A model generated the notes under the pieces. It searched no databases. It saw nothing but the letters and a program-made list of their open reading frames with translations, and was not told the DNA's origin. DNA of 64,000 nt, from assembly GCA_963741135.1 (NCBI GenBank), contig CAVUHC010000007.1, forward strand, positions 248,001 to 312,000, read 5' to 3'. Positions 33,380 to 41,577 of this stretch are shown here, piece after piece; the stretch's first letter is position 1, and every line of letters begins with the position of its first letter. Source of the stretch: Gp6-AA40 sp963741135 (GTDB taxonomy: Bacteria; Acidobacteriota; Vicinamibacteria; Vicinamibacterales; UBA2999). A program made the translations under genes and the position numbers.

Positions 33380-34294
33380 TTATTCCCACGCGCGGTTGTC
33401 GACCGTATTCTCGTAGGTGGCTCCCGCCACCGTCATGTTCCACTTCACGGTCCAGCTATAGGTGTCGTCGAACCGCTCGCGCGTATACGGTTGTGGCGGG
33501 GCGTGAAGCAGGCGCCATGTCTGGAAGTCGCGCGGCTCGAGCAGGCCGCCCGTCTCCGCGATCAGATAGTGGACGTACGGCGTCGGATCGTTTTCGAGCA
33601 CGCCGACGGCTCTTGCCTGCGCCCGGAACATCGCCGCAAGCGTCGGGCCGTCGAGATCGTCGCTTGCCGCCTCGCTTCGGGTCGAGTGCGATTCGATCAG
33701 GATGCGGAGCCCTTCCTTCTGCGCCACGCTGATCCACGGCTCCATGAGGCTGACGGCTGCGACCTCGCCCTTGCGCAACGCATCGAGGCGCTTCACCATG
33801 GAGCCGGCGCTGGTTGTCTTGACGTGCTCCGGCGTCAAGAAACCTTCGACCATCTTCAGCGTGGTGAAATGCGAGCCGTTGTTCGGTGTCACGGCGATGA
33901 CCTGGTCTTTCAACTGCTCGGGCTCATAGATCTTCGAGTCGCGCGAGACGACGATGGCGAACTTTGACATCGAGGCGCCGAGCGCGACGATCTTCCGCGC
34001 GCGGAGTCCGCTGGACGTCGCCTCGACCGCGCGCTTCATGATTCCCCATTCGCACATGCGGTATGTGTCGATGCCGCCCTCGTTGTAGATCGAATCGAGC
34101 GGCCGATCGAACACGGAATCAAACTTGACGGCATGGGAGCTCGTGACCTGCGCCATTCCCGGCGTGACGACGAAGTCGATGTCCAGCCCCTCGTCTTTGA
34201 AGAATCCCTCGTCGCGGGCGACGAGCACCGGCAGGTCGTGGACCGCGTTCATGATCGCAACCTGCGGTTTCGTCGTGATCTCTCGAACTGGCAT
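33380..34294 (-). CDS. NMT1/SsuA-like substrate-binding-fold protein without signal peptide
   Basis: 304 residues from ATG 34294 with a GGAGAAGAG ribosome site. The ligand-binding fold of nitrate/sulfonate/thiamine-precursor proteins is visible: LPVLVARDEGFFKDEGLDID, an MAQVTSSHAVKFDS segment, VALGASMSKFAIVVSRD, LKDQVIAVTPNNGSHFTTLK, and EVAAVSLMEPWISVAQKEG. There is no export signal, as also seen in the decarboxylase-like genes at 409 and 18495. It may therefore be an intracellular enzyme or ligand sensor rather than a transporter part. It faces the large operon tail to tail and may be functionally tied to it. Confidence 0.7.
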   Translation of the reverse strand: MPVREITTKPQVAIMNAVHDLPVLVARDEGFFKDEGLDIDFVVTPGMAQVTSSHAVKFDSVFDRPLDSIYNEGGIDTYRMCEWGIMKRAVEATSSGLRARKIVALGASMSKFAIVVSRDSKIYEPEQLKDQVIAVTPNNGSHFTTLKMVEGFLTPEHVKTTSAGSMVKRLDALRKGEVAAVSLMEPWISVAQKEGLRILIESHSTRSEAASDDLDGPTLAAMFRAQARAVGVLENDPTPYVHYLIAETGGLLEPRDFQTWRLLHAPPQPYTRERFDDTYSWTVKWNMTVAGATYENTVDNRAWE

Positions 34295-34358
34295 TGGTCT
34301 CTTCTCCAGGAGTCTCAGGATGAACGACTCAATAGCCTAGGTGTGAAGGCCGCCGAGA

Positions 34359-35330
34359 TCAAGGGTGCATGAAGTTCCCGAGGACCCGCCCGTTGGGATC
34401 GACTGACCCGATCGGCGGACCCGGCTCGTGACACAAACCCCCGCCGACATCCGCGACCGCGCCCGTTTCGGACAGAAATCGCCACGTGTAGCCGTTGACT
34501 CCCAGCACCAGCTCCAGCACACCATTAATGCTCCAACGGACGTCGCTGTTGCGGTGCACGGACACGGGCGAGTTGAGCTCTGCGCCTCCTGTACCGACGA
34601 TGAATGCGCGAATGCCACGTGCAGGGTCGGGATGGCCGTCGGGATCCTGCAGCGAGAAACGCTCGTACAAATGGTCGTGACCGGAGATCACCACGTCGGC
34701 GTCGGCGTCATACAGCGCGCGCCACAGCGGCCTGGTGGCGACGTTGTCCCCGTGCGGTCCAGAGCTGAAGAGCGGGTGATGCCAGTACGCAAGCGCGCAG
34801 GTCGACGGATTCGCCGCCAACTCTCCCCGCAGCCATTGGAGCTGCGACGAGCCCGTGTCCATGGGAACGTTGCTGTTGAGTGAATAGATCTGCCACTCGC
34901 CAAGACGGTAGCGGTAGTAGCCGAGGCCGCTCGGGCCGGCGTTGGCGCCGAAGTAGCTGAAATACGGCAGCGCCCCCGGCGACTCGTATTCGTGGTTGCC
35001 TGGCGAGGGACGAGTACGTGCCTTGTGCCGGCCCCACGTGGGATCGTAGCAGTCGCGAAAATCATTCGCGCGGCCCGATGGGTACGCATTGTCCCCCAGG
35101 GCAAAGACGACCCCAGGCAGTCCGTCGAGCAGACGCGCCGTGGCCTCCGTTGCCAACGAACCACATAGCGCGATGTCGCCAGCGCCGACCAGTAACGCAC
35201 CCGCCATAGCGCCGACGACACCGGGCTGGGCCGTTGGGGATGTGACGCTCTCTCCGCAGCCCGCCACGCCAGTCAGCAACAGCAGCAGAGGCACCCTGAG
35301 ACGACTCCTTCGCAACGACTTACCGTCCAC
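34359..35330 (-). CDS. metallophosphoesterase lipoprotein (purple-acid-phosphatase-like)
   Basis: 323 residues from GTG 35330, overlapping the CotH stop; TTG 35315 is an alternative. The N-terminal LLLLLTGVAGC is a lipobox, so it is membrane-anchored. All five metallophosphoesterase blocks are present: LLVGAGDIALCG, VFALGDNAYPSG, SPGNHEYES, LAYWHHPLFSSG and VVISGHDHLYER. It should hydrolyse phosphate esters in the periplasm or outer surface. It ends the CotH/VTC/porin gene group, consistent with phosphate or polyphosphate metabolism. Confidence 0.85.
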   Translation of the reverse strand: MDGKSLRRSRLRVPLLLLLTGVAGCGESVTSPTAQPGVVGAMAGALLVGAGDIALCGSLATEATARLLDGLPGVVFALGDNAYPSGRANDFRDCYDPTWGRHKARTRPSPGNHEYESPGALPYFSYFGANAGPSGLGYYRYRLGEWQIYSLNSNVPMDTGSSQLQWLRGELAANPSTCALAYWHHPLFSSGPHGDNVATRPLWRALYDADADVVISGHDHLYERFSLQDPDGHPDPARGIRAFIVGTGGAELNSPVSVHRNSDVRWSINGVLELVLGVNGYTWRFLSETGAVADVGGGLCHEPGPPIGSVDPNGRVLGNFMHP

Positions 35331-36567
35331 CGCGCGCGCGCGCGATCTCTTGAAACACGAACGACGGCCGCTGCCGTGCGAAGTGCTTGAGGAATTCGAC
35401 TGCCGTCTCGCGGCTCTCGTCGTCGTATGGCTTGCGGACGTCTTCCCGGGCTGCAACGTCGATGAGTGCCGACAGACGTACGATTTCGGCTTCGAGCCAG
35501 CCCTCGCCGGCCGCCGACCGTGCACATTGCTCGAGCACGTCCAGGTACAGCGCACGAAGATCAGCGAAGGCGAGCGCGCGGCTGAAGAGGACGTTATCCT
35601 CGACGCGCAGGAAAATCGGTGAATCGACGGCCGCAAAGGTGTGATCCTTGTCCCACACGATGAGCCGGTGCCGATCGCTGGACGGTCCTCGATACAAATA
35701 GAAATTCGCCATGCCAGCGACTCCGAGCACCCCGTCCGCCTCCGACAGGAATGTTTCAATTGCCACGTGCGTGACCAGCTGCGGCAGGTCGATGTATCGA
35801 CCGACGCGCTCGCGCCACACCGTGTCGACCGGCTGATTCACCTCGTGGAACAGGTCGCGAATCGGCGAGTACAGAACCGTGTCGGCCTCGAGCTCATGGT
35901 TTCGAGGTTCGAAGACTGCTCTGTAGGCCGTCAGTTCGTCGCCCAGGTCCTCGCCAAGGAACGGGTGCAGGAAATGGCGCTCGAACAGGTATCCGGCTTT
36001 CTCGCCGAATGCCCGCGCCAGAAAATCACCATCGACCGGTTCGACGATGGCGTAAACCCCCTGGTACACGTTGTTGATGTACAGACGGGTGAATGATTCG
36101 CGCGATGCCGGCTGTCGAAGGCGTTTGAAGAAGGCCATGCTGACGCGCTCGCGTACGAGCGCCGGGTCCGTGACGAGGTTGTCGAGCACGAGCGAGGCGA
36201 GACCGAGGAACGTCTGCCCGGCGGAGTAGCGATTGAAATCAATCCTCAAGCCCGGCTTCGACGCACTGCGGCTGGCAAGCCCGCGGGACCGCACGCCGAC
36301 GTTCCGCACGCGCTGGTCGCGCCATTGGAAATCAGCCGGGACGTATATGTTCTCGACGTAGCGCTCGAGGAGCTCCCGCAGGTCGCGCTCGTTGATGGTG
36401 AGTCGCAGCTCGTGCACCGCCCCGTCATCAAACAGATCCTCTAGCGTGTGCGCCGAGGCCACGCCGCCGCCGGCCACTCCCAGGGTCCATACGATGACCA
36501 TCAGTACGACCCGGAATCGCAAGCCACACAGGCTCGCCCCACAAACGAAGCGAAGATTCGTCATCAT
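35320..36567 (-). CDS. exported CotH-kinase family protein
   Basis: 415 residues from ATG 36567; the open frame upstream is a shadow of the porin gene. A signal sequence (VVLMVIVWTLGVAGGGVASA) is followed by the CotH pattern: VHELRLTINERDLRELLE, NVGVRSRGLASR, KPGLRIDFNRY, LVLDNLVTDPALVRERVSMA, LYINNVYQGVYAIVEPVDGD and the acidic IVWDKDHTFAAVD. CotH proteins are atypical protein kinases first known from spore coats; in Gram-negative bacteria they are commonly found next to VTC and DUF4956 genes, as here. The target is unknown. Confidence 0.85.
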   Translation of the reverse strand: MMTNLRFVCGASLCGLRFRVVLMVIVWTLGVAGGGVASAHTLEDLFDDGAVHELRLTINERDLRELLERYVENIYVPADFQWRDQRVRNVGVRSRGLASRSASKPGLRIDFNRYSAGQTFLGLASLVLDNLVTDPALVRERVSMAFFKRLRQPASRESFTRLYINNVYQGVYAIVEPVDGDFLARAFGEKAGYLFERHFLHPFLGEDLGDELTAYRAVFEPRNHELEADTVLYSPIRDLFHEVNQPVDTVWRERVGRYIDLPQLVTHVAIETFLSEADGVLGVAGMANFYLYRGPSSDRHRLIVWDKDHTFAAVDSPIFLRVEDNVLFSRALAFADLRALYLDVLEQCARSAAGEGWLEAEIVRLSALIDVAAREDVRKPYDDESRETAVEFLKHFARQRPSFVFQEIARARGGR

Positions 36568-36572
36568 TGATT

Positions 36573-37928
36573 TCAGATGGCCAGTTGAAAACGGATCAGG
36601 CGGCTCCATACACGCAGGCGTGGCACTGAACCGACAGCCGTGCCGCCGATCTGCTCTCGGATCACGTTGCCTTCCATCGTGATCCACCGATTCAGATGCC
36701 ACGTTGCGCCAAGCGTCATTGCGGTCTCGCGGTTGCCGAGCACGACGTCGGCGCGTGGACTTGTCGAGGACGAATCGGTCTCGGCGATCTTTCCGAAGCT
36801 CAAACGCTCGAGTCGCATCGCGACCTGAATCGATCCGTAGCCGCCGTGAAACAGTGGCCGGGCAGGTCGATCCACGTCGGCGGCACCGGCCGCTCCCGCA
36901 ACGACCCACGTGCCGCTCACGTACCAGCCGCGCGCGAGCAACGGTGGCAGATTGGTACCCGCCTGACTCTGACCGCGTCGATCGTCGCTGACACGGATGT
37001 ACTCGGACGCGACCGAAAACGGGCCGGGTCGCCACCGTATCTGCACGCCGTCCCGCCGCCGGCTTCCCTCCACCCACACGTCGGAGTCGAAGAACGACAC
37101 GCCGAGCACGCTTTTGCCGCGCACCGCCGGGAACCCTTGCGGCAGCGAGCTGCGGGTGAACGCCACCCCGACTTCCAGATCCGACATCGTCGATTTCGAG
37201 TGGCGGAAGGGCTCCACCGTGAAGCGGCCGGCGAGTGTTCGACCGCCGAACACCCGGGTGCCGCCTTTGGGGCGCGCGTTGTCGCCGTCGTGCGCGAAGA
37301 TCCCCATTTCGTAGCCGACTGTCCGCCGCGCCACGCGGCCGTGCAGCATCACGCCGCCATCGCGTCCAGGCGCGAGCCTGGTTGACACAATCGATCGATA
37401 GATGAAGTCGAGGTTTCCGCCGCTGGTCGTCTCCTCGAGGCCGAAGGGGATCTTGAATTGTCCCGCCTGGATCTGCGCGCCGCGCATTGGGCGGTAGTTG
37501 GCGTACACGTCGCGCCACGGATTGGTTCTCTCGATCTCGCCCTCGATCTGAAAATCAACGGCGCGGCCGATTTCGCCATCAACGCCGACACGACGGCGTC
37601 CCACGTCGAACCTGTCGCCCTCTCCCCGTTCGACGGCGGCTCGTGAGCTGCGACTGTCACCCTGGAGGCGCCCGCGGAATTCGACCCGCAGCCTGCCGGA
37701 CCACTCGATCTCAGGATGGTTGTCCCATCGGACACTCCACCCGCCGTCGCGCGGCGCGGCGGCGTCAGCCGGCGCCTCTTGCGCGGTCGCCGGCATCGCG
37801 ACGAGCAGCACGATAGCGGCTATTCCCGCGGACGCCGCTACTATCGCGGACCTAAAAGGTCGGCGCTGCAGGTACACTCTCGCGGACCCGAAGGGTCCGC
37901 GCCGCGGGTGCACATTGATGGATTTCAT
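36573..37928 (-). CDS. phosphate/polyphosphate-selective porin (OprO/OprP family)
   Basis: 451 residues from ATG 37928. An unusually long basic N-terminus (MKSINVHPRRGPFGSARVYL) precedes the hydrophobic leader (AIVAASAGIAAIVLLVAMP ending ATAQE). Residues about 9-27 are encoded by two GGACC/GGTCC palindromes, so a shorter original signal peptide was probably extended by repeats. The porin pattern is good: EWSGRLRVEFRGRLQ, RRRVGVDGEIGRAVDFQIEG, IQAGQFKIPFGLEE, then alternating barrel strands to the C-terminus (SRLIRFQLAI). It should form an outer-membrane channel for phosphate or polyphosphate, fitting the neighbouring VTC and phosphatase genes. Confidence 0.82.
   Translation of the reverse strand: MKSINVHPRRGPFGSARVYLQRRPFRSAIVAASAGIAAIVLLVAMPATAQEAPADAAAPRDGGWSVRWDNHPEIEWSGRLRVEFRGRLQGDSRSSRAAVERGEGDRFDVGRRRVGVDGEIGRAVDFQIEGEIERTNPWRDVYANYRPMRGAQIQAGQFKIPFGLEETTSGGNLDFIYRSIVSTRLAPGRDGGVMLHGRVARRTVGYEMGIFAHDGDNARPKGGTRVFGGRTLAGRFTVEPFRHSKSTMSDLEVGVAFTRSSLPQGFPAVRGKSVLGVSFFDSDVWVEGSRRRDGVQIRWRPGPFSVASEYIRVSDDRRGQSQAGTNLPPLLARGWYVSGTWVVAGAAGAADVDRPARPLFHGGYGSIQVAMRLERLSFGKIAETDSSSTSPRADVVLGNRETAMTLGATWHLNRWITMEGNVIREQIGGTAVGSVPRLRVWSRLIRFQLAI
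37846..37900. repeat. two GGACC/GGTCC REP-like palindromes in the porin signal region
   Basis: 37846-37864 is imperfect (GCGGACCT AAA AGGTCGGC). 37882-37900 is perfect (GCGGACCC GAA GGGTCCGC). Both are translated in the first 30 codons of the porin gene. Confidence 0.6.
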
Positions 37929-37932
37929 GGGA

Positions 37933-38598
37933 TCACAGTCCCTTCTTTGACGCTTCCCACGACACCGACGCGATGCCGACCGTTCCTCCGTCGAGCAGCT
38001 GGGCGCTGACCTCGTCGAGCGACGTCTCTCGATCCATGAACGCGCGGTAGCGCACGGCCGCGTGAGCGCCGTGTGAGAACTCGAGTGGCTCCACCGCGAT
38101 CTGGTGTGCGGCGAACACCTTCGACACGTGCGTCGACGGAAACTGGCGCCCCTCCGCGACGAGCGCGACCTTCATCGAGCGTGGCGGCTCGGACTGGCTG
38201 TGACGCAAGAGAAGGAGGCACGCACACACGAAGAGCGTGCCGACCGCGGCCACCGACACCAGGCCCAGGCCCGCGGCCATGCCGAGCGCCATCAACAGGA
38301 ACAGCACGGTGATGTCTCGCGGGTCCTCAACCGGCGTGCGGAAGCGGACGATGGCGGCGGCGCCGGCGATGCCGAACGCGCGAGGCAGCGAATCGCCGAC
38401 GATGAGCATCGTGAGCGCGCCGGCCAGGCAGAGGAGCACGTGCGCCTGCTCCATCGACCGCGTGAGCGGATGCTCGCGTCGCGTCCAGCGTTGAACGGCA
38501 ACAACCAGGATGCCGATGCATGCGGCCGCCAGCAGTCTGGCGCCCTCGGCCAGCCCGGCTATTCCGGGCGCATTGATATCGCTCATGAAATTGGTCAC
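37933..38598 (-). CDS. DUF4956 membrane protein
   Basis: 221 residues. Four hydrophobic segments are visible (LLAAACIGILVVAVQ, AHVLLCLAGALTMLIVG, ITVLFLLMALGMAAGLGLVS, TLFVCACLLLL), with the family block IAGAAAIVRFRTPVEDPRDI between the second and third. A soluble C-terminal domain of about 90 residues follows. The family has no proven activity but is repeatedly found next to VTC-domain polyphosphate polymerases and CotH proteins, as here. It probably works with the VTC protein in the inner membrane. Confidence 0.82.
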   Translation of the reverse strand: MTNFMSDINAPGIAGLAEGARLLAAACIGILVVAVQRWTRREHPLTRSMEQAHVLLCLAGALTMLIVGDSLPRAFGIAGAAAIVRFRTPVEDPRDITVLFLLMALGMAAGLGLVSVAAVGTLFVCACLLLLRHSQSEPPRSMKVALVAEGRQFPSTHVSKVFAAHQIAVEPLEFSHGAHAAVRYRAFMDRETSLDEVSAQLLDGGTVGIASVSWEASKKGL

Positions 38599-38637
38599 AC
38601 CAGATCAAACGAGGAATGGCGGCAAACCTTACAGGCG

Positions 38638-39426
38638 TCAGCAGAGCTCCCCGGGCGCGCACTGATTCATCGCCGCGACGTACTTCGAGAAGGAAACGCG
38701 CCAGGGGGCGAGCTCCACGATCAGCGCGTCCATCCATGCGGGCGGTCGAACGCCGTACTTCAACTCCACGAGCGCCGTCGCAGGTCCGGAGGCGCAGGAG
38801 AGGGGGATTGGCTGCCAGGCGCACGCGTCGCCGAGCAGATCGGCGCGGCGGGTCGGCTGATACTGGAGGTCACGATCGACCGTTACCGCGGTCTCGTCGT
38901 CGGGGTCACGCATCGGTTCGCGTACACAGGTGACGAGCATCCTCGGCGTGGCGCCGGATACCCATCGGCGGTATGCGAATTCCCTCAGATTCTTAGCGTC
39001 CTGCGGTGAGGCGGTGCTGTTGGGCACGCCCGAGCCCTCGAGAACGGTGTGGAGCGCATTGGCTGGAAACGCCGCGCGGCGCTTGCGCACGACTGACCCC
39101 GTTTTTCGTTTCAGCTCGGCGTACAGCGTCGAGGGCGGTTGTTCCCCGTAGCGCCGGATGCGGAGCTTGAAGCGGTCGCCGGCGCGATCGCGGTGCCAGC
39201 GCAGAAACGTCAGTTGCGGGGTGTCGAGATAGAGCGACGTGACACGCTGGCGTGGGCCGAGTGAGAGCACGTCCGGGACGAGGTACGTGCGTGCCACGTC
39301 CAGAACGCACTCCGAGACCGGCGCCGGTACGCAGTACTTCAATTCCACGCGCCCGGCGCCACAGGGACGGTCTTCGATGAGGCCGGGTCCGAAAGGACCC
39401 GGTACGAGCGGCGTGGTTGGCATCAT
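38638..39426 (-). CDS. VTC-domain polyphosphate polymerase-like protein
   Basis: 262 residues from ATG 39426. The VTC tunnel-domain strands are present: VELKYCVPAPVSECV, RVTSLYLDTPQLTFL, RFKLRIRRYGEQ, LYAELKRKTGSVVRKRRA, VTVDRDLQYQ, and the C-terminal ALVELKYGVRPPAWMDALI, supplying the basic and acidic residues that bind polyphosphate and metal. It probably makes or transfers polyphosphate at the inner membrane together with the DUF4956 protein. Its AGGGGAG ribosome site, 9 nt from the start, lies in a hairpin. The N-terminal LVPGPFGPGL is encoded by a palindromic repeat. Confidence 0.82.
   Translation of the reverse strand: MMPTTPLVPGPFGPGLIEDRPCGAGRVELKYCVPAPVSECVLDVARTYLVPDVLSLGPRQRVTSLYLDTPQLTFLRWHRDRAGDRFKLRIRRYGEQPPSTLYAELKRKTGSVVRKRRAAFPANALHTVLEGSGVPNSTASPQDAKNLREFAYRRWVSGATPRMLVTCVREPMRDPDDETAVTVDRDLQYQPTRRADLLGDACAWQPIPLSCASGPATALVELKYGVRPPAWMDALIVELAPWRVSFSKYVAAMNQCAPGELC
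39383..39402. repeat. GGTCC/GGACC palindrome in the VTC N-terminus
   Basis: CCGGGTCC GAAA GGACCCGG is a perfect 8-bp stem with a GAAA loop, related to the palindromes at 3241 and 37846-37900. It encodes the PGPFGPG stretch. Confidence 0.5.
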
Positions 39427-39435
39427 CGCTTTGCT

Positions 39436-39461
39436 CTCCCCTGCTGTAACGCGCAGGGGAG
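39436..39461 (-). promoter_or_regulatory. hairpin covering the VTC gene ribosome-binding site
   Basis: Arms CTCCCCTGC and GCAGGGGAG form a 9-bp stem with an 8-nt loop. On the minus strand the 3' arm contains the AGGGGAG Shine-Dalgarno of the VTC gene, so folding would block initiation. It may also terminate the upstream NHL gene. Confidence 0.45.
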
Positions 39462-39493
39462 GCAAAACTAACAACGCCTGACGTGGGGCGGGC

Positions 39494-40717
39494 TCAGCGC
39501 GTAGCCGGGGCTCCGCTCATGACGGGCATGAACTTCTGGATACGCTTGTTCTCCTCCACTTCGCCCGTGTAGATGTTCCCTTTCGAGTCCATCGCGATCG
39601 AGTTGATCCAGTGCAGCTGGCCGGCGTACGTGCCGTTGCGGCCGAAGCTGCCTATTGTCTTGCCGCTCTGGCGATCGAGAATCCACACTTTGTTGTTCGT
39701 GCCGTCAGCGACGTACAGGTATTTCTGCTGCGGGTCGCGTGAGATGGCCAGCTTGTACGTCGTGCCGCACGGTGGGAACTTCATGTGGTACAGGCCGCCG
39801 CATTCGTCGCCCCGCGACGGCGTGTTGGGCGCCACGTAGAACTCCTTGACGAATTTGCCGTCGGTCGTGAACACCTCGATTCGATTCTGGCCCCGCTCGC
39901 CGATATACACGAAACGATCCTTGGAGATCTCGGCGAAGTGGAGATCGGGCACGAAGTTCTTTTCTTCAGGTGGCGGGCCGCCGGTCCACTTGTACCCGGG
40001 AATGGGGTCGTTGGTGATTTCGCTCAGCGGCATCCCATGGCCGCCCCAGCCACGCTTGAAGGCTCCGGTGGTCATGTCGTACACGACCACGCGCTTCTGG
40101 TTGATGATGTAAATCTCGTTGGCGGATTCATCGAGCTGAAAACGGCCCTTCGACACGAACATGTCGGTGTTCTGGTTGGTTTCCTTGAAGGTCCCTTCCT
40201 TCGGTGGACGATGGTCGAAGTCCCAGACGAATTTTCCGTCGCGCGTGAACTTGAGGATGCTGTCCTGTGCTCCGGTTCCCGCGACCCAGACGAAGCCTTT
40301 GGAGTCCGGGATCACCGTCTGCAAATTCGCTGGCCAGAGGGGGTGATAACCAGGGCCTCCCCACGAGTTGACGACGTTGCCTTCCTGATCGAGCTCGATG
40401 ACCTCGGGGCCGCGGACGCAGCAGTCGATACGCCCGTCTCCGCCGCCCGTTTCATCGGGGTTGGCGGCCGCCGCCCGATTCAGGAACCAGATGTGGTCGT
40501 TCTGATCGACGCTGATCCCCGTCACCTGCTGCATGCCCCACCGGTTGGGCAACGGCTTCGGCCAGAACGGGTCCACCTTGAAGGTGGGCGCGCCGTTCGC
40601 ATCCACGGCCTGTACGGGCGCCCTTTGCGCGCGCCCGATCGAGCCCGCTGCGAGCGCAAGGACACAACAGATTCCAAGGGCCATGGCAAACGTGAGTGCT
40701 GGCTTCCTCGTAGTCAC
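39494..40717 (-). CDS. exported NHL-repeat beta-propeller protein (alpha-amidating-lyase-like)
   Basis: 407 residues. The signal peptide (FAMALGICCVLALAAGSIG) is followed by six-bladed propeller repeats with typical ends: GISVDQNDHIWFLNR, VIELDQEGNVVNSWGG, FVWVAGTGAQDSILKFTRDG, NRIEVFTTDGKFVKEF, KYLYVADGTNNKVWIL and SIAMDSKGNIYTGEVEENKR. The CCVRGPEVIELD segment has a possible disulfide pair. The arrangement resembles the peptidyl-hydroxyglycine lyase propeller, common in acidobacterial secretomes, but the metal and catalytic residues cannot be verified here. It lies upstream of the VTC operon on the same strand with a hairpin between. Confidence 0.8.
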   Translation of the reverse strand: MTTRKPALTFAMALGICCVLALAAGSIGRAQRAPVQAVDANGAPTFKVDPFWPKPLPNRWGMQQVTGISVDQNDHIWFLNRAAAANPDETGGGDGRIDCCVRGPEVIELDQEGNVVNSWGGPGYHPLWPANLQTVIPDSKGFVWVAGTGAQDSILKFTRDGKFVWDFDHRPPKEGTFKETNQNTDMFVSKGRFQLDESANEIYIINQKRVVVYDMTTGAFKRGWGGHGMPLSEITNDPIPGYKWTGGPPPEEKNFVPDLHFAEISKDRFVYIGERGQNRIEVFTTDGKFVKEFYVAPNTPSRGDECGGLYHMKFPPCGTTYKLAISRDPQQKYLYVADGTNNKVWILDRQSGKTIGSFGRNGTYAGQLHWINSIAMDSKGNIYTGEVEENKRIQKFMPVMSGAPATR

Positions 40718-40799
40718 GGGACGTTCCTCCTTCGTGCGAGCGTCGTTGAAGAAGCGTAGTTTCTCACGCTTTTGCCCCGACTTGTCCTAGACTTTCCCC

Positions 40800-41573
40800 A
40801 TGAAAAATCTACTGTCGTCGGCGGCCGTCGTCCTGACGTCGGGATTGGCGCTGTGCGCCTCGCAACCCGCGTGGGCGGAGGACGTTACGCTCGTGGCGCC
40901 GGGTGGCATGCGGTGCCCGATCGATCGCATGACGCCTGATTTCAACCGGAAGACCGGCCACGTGTTGAAGGCGACCATCGGCTCGGGCGGTGCCACGCAT
41001 CAGCAGGTCGTGCGCGGCGAGGCGTTCGACGTCCCGATCGTGCAGCCGCCTTACCAGGACGTCATCGCGTCGGGCAACGTCATCCCCGCCACCGAGACCC
41101 CGCTGGCGAGCGTCGCGATCATGGTAGTCGTGCGAAAGGGGGAGCCAAAGCCGGACATCTCGACGCCCGCCGCGGTCAAGCGGATGCTGCTCGCGGCCAA
41201 GGCGATCTCGTATCCCGACGGCGCCGGCGGATTGGGCGGCGCAGCGGGCGTGAGTTTCGACAACACGCAGAAGCAGCTCGGCATCCTCGAGGAGATGAAG
41301 CCGAAGGTGAAACGCGTTCAAGGCGTCAGCCTGATGCAACTGCTGACGAGGGGCGACATCGATGTTGCCATCACGTTCGCCAGTGAAATCAACGATCCCG
41401 GGGTGGACATTGTTGGTCAGCTGCCGCGTGAGATCTCCACGCCGACGGCGCTCGTGGGTTTCATCTCGTCCCGTGCAAAAGCGCCGGAAGCCGCGAAGGC
41501 GCTTTTGAGTTACCTGTCCTCGTCTGACGGCGCGGCGGCGTATCGGGCTTGCGGGATGCAGCCGGCTCGCTAA
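40800..41573 (+). CDS. ModA-like extracellular solute-binding protein
   Basis: 257 residues from ATG 40800. Signal peptide LLSSAAVVLTSGLALCASQP with an AWA-E cleavage region. The mature domain (VTLVAPGGMRCPIDRMTPDF, IGSGGATHQQVVRGEAFDV, VIPATETPLASVAIMVVVRKG, LLTRGDIDVAITFASEIND) follows the molybdate-binding-protein pattern. There is no modB/modC nearby, and many acidobacterial homologues act alone, so the ligand is uncertain. It is transcribed divergently from the NHL gene and convergent with the spermidine-synthase-like gene 4 nt away. Confidence 0.78.
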   Translation: MKNLLSSAAVVLTSGLALCASQPAWAEDVTLVAPGGMRCPIDRMTPDFNRKTGHVLKATIGSGGATHQQVVRGEAFDVPIVQPPYQDVIASGNVIPATETPLASVAIMVVVRKGEPKPDISTPAAVKRMLLAAKAISYPDGAGGLGGAAGVSFDNTQKQLGILEEMKPKVKRVQGVSLMQLLTRGDIDVAITFASEINDPGVDIVGQLPREISTPTALVGFISSRAKAPEAAKALLSYLSSSDGAAAYRACGMQPAR

Positions 41574-41577
41574 GTCC

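Noticed and set aside
35330..35759. N-terminal extension of the metallophosphatase frame up to 35759
   Set aside because: It overlaps the CotH gene deeply and lacks a signal; the lipobox just after GTG 35330 fixes the start region.
36568..37518. N-terminal extension of the CotH frame up to 37518
   Set aside because: It is the shadow of the porin gene; the ATG at 36567 is followed by a proper signal peptide.
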